Part shown: in pieces, positions 20,611 to 21,705 of the stretch | Numbering within the stretch: the stretch's first letter is position 1 | Layout of the letters: each line of letters begins with the position of its first letter | NCBI GenBank assembly: GCA_035527155.1 | Contig: DATLBB010000161.1 | Coordinates: forward strand, 1 to 21,705 | Length of the DNA stretch: 21,705 nucleotides | Reading direction: 5' to 3' | Source: CS2-K091 sp035527155 | GTDB taxonomy: Bacteria; Planctomycetota; Phycisphaerae; Sedimentisphaerales; Anaerobacaceae | The notes under the pieces: model-generated | The model's input: only the letters and a program-made list of their open reading frames with translations | Told to the model about the DNA's origin: nothing | Databases searched by the model: none | Position numbers and translations under genes: made by a program

Positions 20611-21705
20611 CTAAATCCCCATAAACAGCGGTTTTATGTGTCGGTCGTAGATATTTTCTGTCACATTCTGTGCGATTATGTCCTGAAATTTATCCAGCGC
20701 ATTGAAATAGCGTTGGCCCATTTCAGCAGGAATTTTATAGGCAACGTGCAGAAGCTGCCGAAGGTTCCTGTCGTATCTCTCGCACGATAGATTGTGCCTG
20801 AGAGCAGAGGCAAAGGCCTCCTCGTCCCATCGGTTGACAGCTTCGGGGGCAGGCAGCTTCGCCCTGTCGATATCAATGACCGCAGCGTACGGGGCGCAAA
20901 GTTCGTCGATTCGCGAAACCGACTTCGCATATACCTCCCTGGCAATGGCAAGACCATCCCCGCCGGCCATCGCCAGGCCTATAAGCTCTTCCAGCCAGGT
21001 CGTGCCGGCGGTTTTAAGATGCAGGCCTGCATCGAATTTCTTCAACGTCTCAGCTATTGGTCCGTAAATTGAAAACTTATCACTGCCGGAGTGCACACTT
21101 AGTTTTAGGTTATCAGGCAAACCAAATTCTCTGGATGCAAAGGCAACTATGGCGATATCCTGTTCGAACTCTTTGGCAAACTTCCCAACGTCACCCACGT
21201 AATCAACGCCCTTGTTGAATCGGCCTGAAAACTTCGGTGCAATCGTCTGGGCCGGAATGCCCTCATCAGCAATGGCGCCGATGATGAAAAGCATTTCGAC
21301 CGGCGTTTGCGGCTCATCGGTTTCGTCTATCGAAACTTCGGTGATGAAGTTGCCGGCGCCCTTGGCCGCCTCGATATGGCGGTAGACTTTGCCTGCTTCT
21401 CTTATCGCCAGTAGGAATTTGCGTGCGATGGTATGTACCTGCTGCTCGGTAATCTCCAAAGCCCCATCGATACCGGGGACCGCCAGCGAGCTGATATATT
21501 TCTTGTGCTTTTTTATAAAGGCTCGCACGTCGCTTTCATCCGCCGATTGACCGATGAAGTCAGCAACATCGAGCGTGAAAAAGTCGCTGGATTCGATGAA
21601 TGCGTCAACGTTGTTTAATCCGATATGGTCGGCGTCCACAAAATAGGGGTCTTTCCACACGCAGGCCAACACGGCCTCGTCAGCCTCTCGGCGTGTATCC
21701 TGTGG
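20611..21705 (-). CDS. uxaE: Tagaturonate epimerase UxaE, 5' end beyond the window
   Basis: UxaE interconverts tagaturonate and fructuronate, letting cells feed galacturonate (from pectin) into the glucuronate route. The visible 364 residues include PYFVDADHIGLNNVDAF near the N-terminal end, IAPKFSGRFNKGVDYVGD in the middle, LSVHSGSDKFSIYGPI and GLHLKTAGTTWLEELIGLA, which fit the UxaE family. His and Asp residues in DADH and SVHSGSDKF are likely metal or active-site positions. The frame stays open to the last base, and the residues before the first GTG (21672) look like coding sequence, so the gene is cut at its 5' end. It converges on the small cysteine-rich ORF. Assignment is by family resemblance and good but not exact. 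Confidence 0.85.
   Translation of the reverse strand, partial: PQDTRREADEAVLACVWKDPYFVDADHIGLNNVDAFIESSDFFTLDVADFIGQSADESDVRAFIKKHKKYISSLAVPGIDGALEITEQQVHTIARKFLLAIREAGKVYRHIEAAKGAGNFITEVSIDETDEPQTPVEMLFIIGAIADEGIPAQTIAPKFSGRFNKGVDYVGDVGKFAKEFEQDIAIVAFASREFGLPDNLKLSVHSGSDKFSIYGPIAETLKKFDAGLHLKTAGTTWLEELIGLAMAGGDGLAIAREVYAKSVSRIDELCAPYAAVIDIDRAKLPAPEAVNRWDEEAFASALRHNLSCERYDRNLRQLLHVAYKIPAEMGQRYFNALDKFQDIIAQNVTENIYDRHIKPLFMGI

Noticed and set aside
1..21705. Search for CRISPR arrays, toxin-antitoxin pairs, or a defence or biosynthetic cluster.
   Set aside because: No evenly spaced direct repeats and no genes of such systems are present; apart from the left accessory block, the genes are core functions.

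Overview
The window reads as part of a Gram-negative bacterial chromosome, most likely Planctomycetota of the Phycisphaerae/Sedimentisphaerales type. This is inferred from an LpxC-FabZ fusion, complete early lipid A genes, a BamA/OmpH pair, and the gene order glmU-prs-rplY-pth-rpsF-ssb-rpsR-rplI-dnaB running into bamA-ompH-lpxD-lpxC/fabZ-lpxA. No 16S gene or other taxonomic marker is present, so the lineage is a judgement and not proved.

Left end (1-1770) is accessory DNA. It holds an IS110-family DEDD transposase on the + strand, a 331-base non-coding stretch with several strong hairpins that could encode the element's guide (bridge/seek) RNA, and a 97-residue ORF resembling the C-terminal part of phage terminase small subunits. 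This block abuts a cyclophilin gene on the - strand whose homology stops at about 1768. The peptidyl-prolyl isomerase is therefore truncated and probably dead.

Positions 2213 to 17441 are one long co-oriented - strand array. In transcription order (high to low coordinate) it is tRNA-Gln(UUG), glmU, prs, rplY, pth, rpsF, ssb, rpsR, rplI, dnaB, bamA, ompH, lpxD, lpxC-fabZ, lpxA and a Gfo/Idh oxidoreductase. The first half supplies precursors, ribosome parts and replication proteins; the second half builds the outer membrane (protein insertion, periplasmic chaperone, lipid A first steps). GlmU's product UDP-GlcNAc is the substrate LpxA uses, so the array holds both ends of that supply line. The Gfo/Idh gene beside lpxA suggests a GnnA-like role in making a 3-amino sugar for lipid A, but no GnnB aminotransferase is in view.

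Positions 17442-18000 are non-coding and rich in inverted repeats (a possible small mobile element), ending in the ftsK terminator. ftsK (- strand) follows. A 255-base gap upstream of ftsK holds a short + strand ORF encoding a 40-residue cysteine-rich, zinc-ribbon-like protein. The right edge carries a tagaturonate epimerase (UxaE) gene, cut at its 5' end by the window.

The core genes look ordinary. The features worth a second look are the IS110 non-coding region, the broken cyclophilin junction, the tiny cysteine protein, the palindromic repeat shared by bamA and the 17.6 kb spacer, the acidic tails on three ribosomal proteins, and the short-period repeats in several spacers. I did not find a clearly new multi-gene system.
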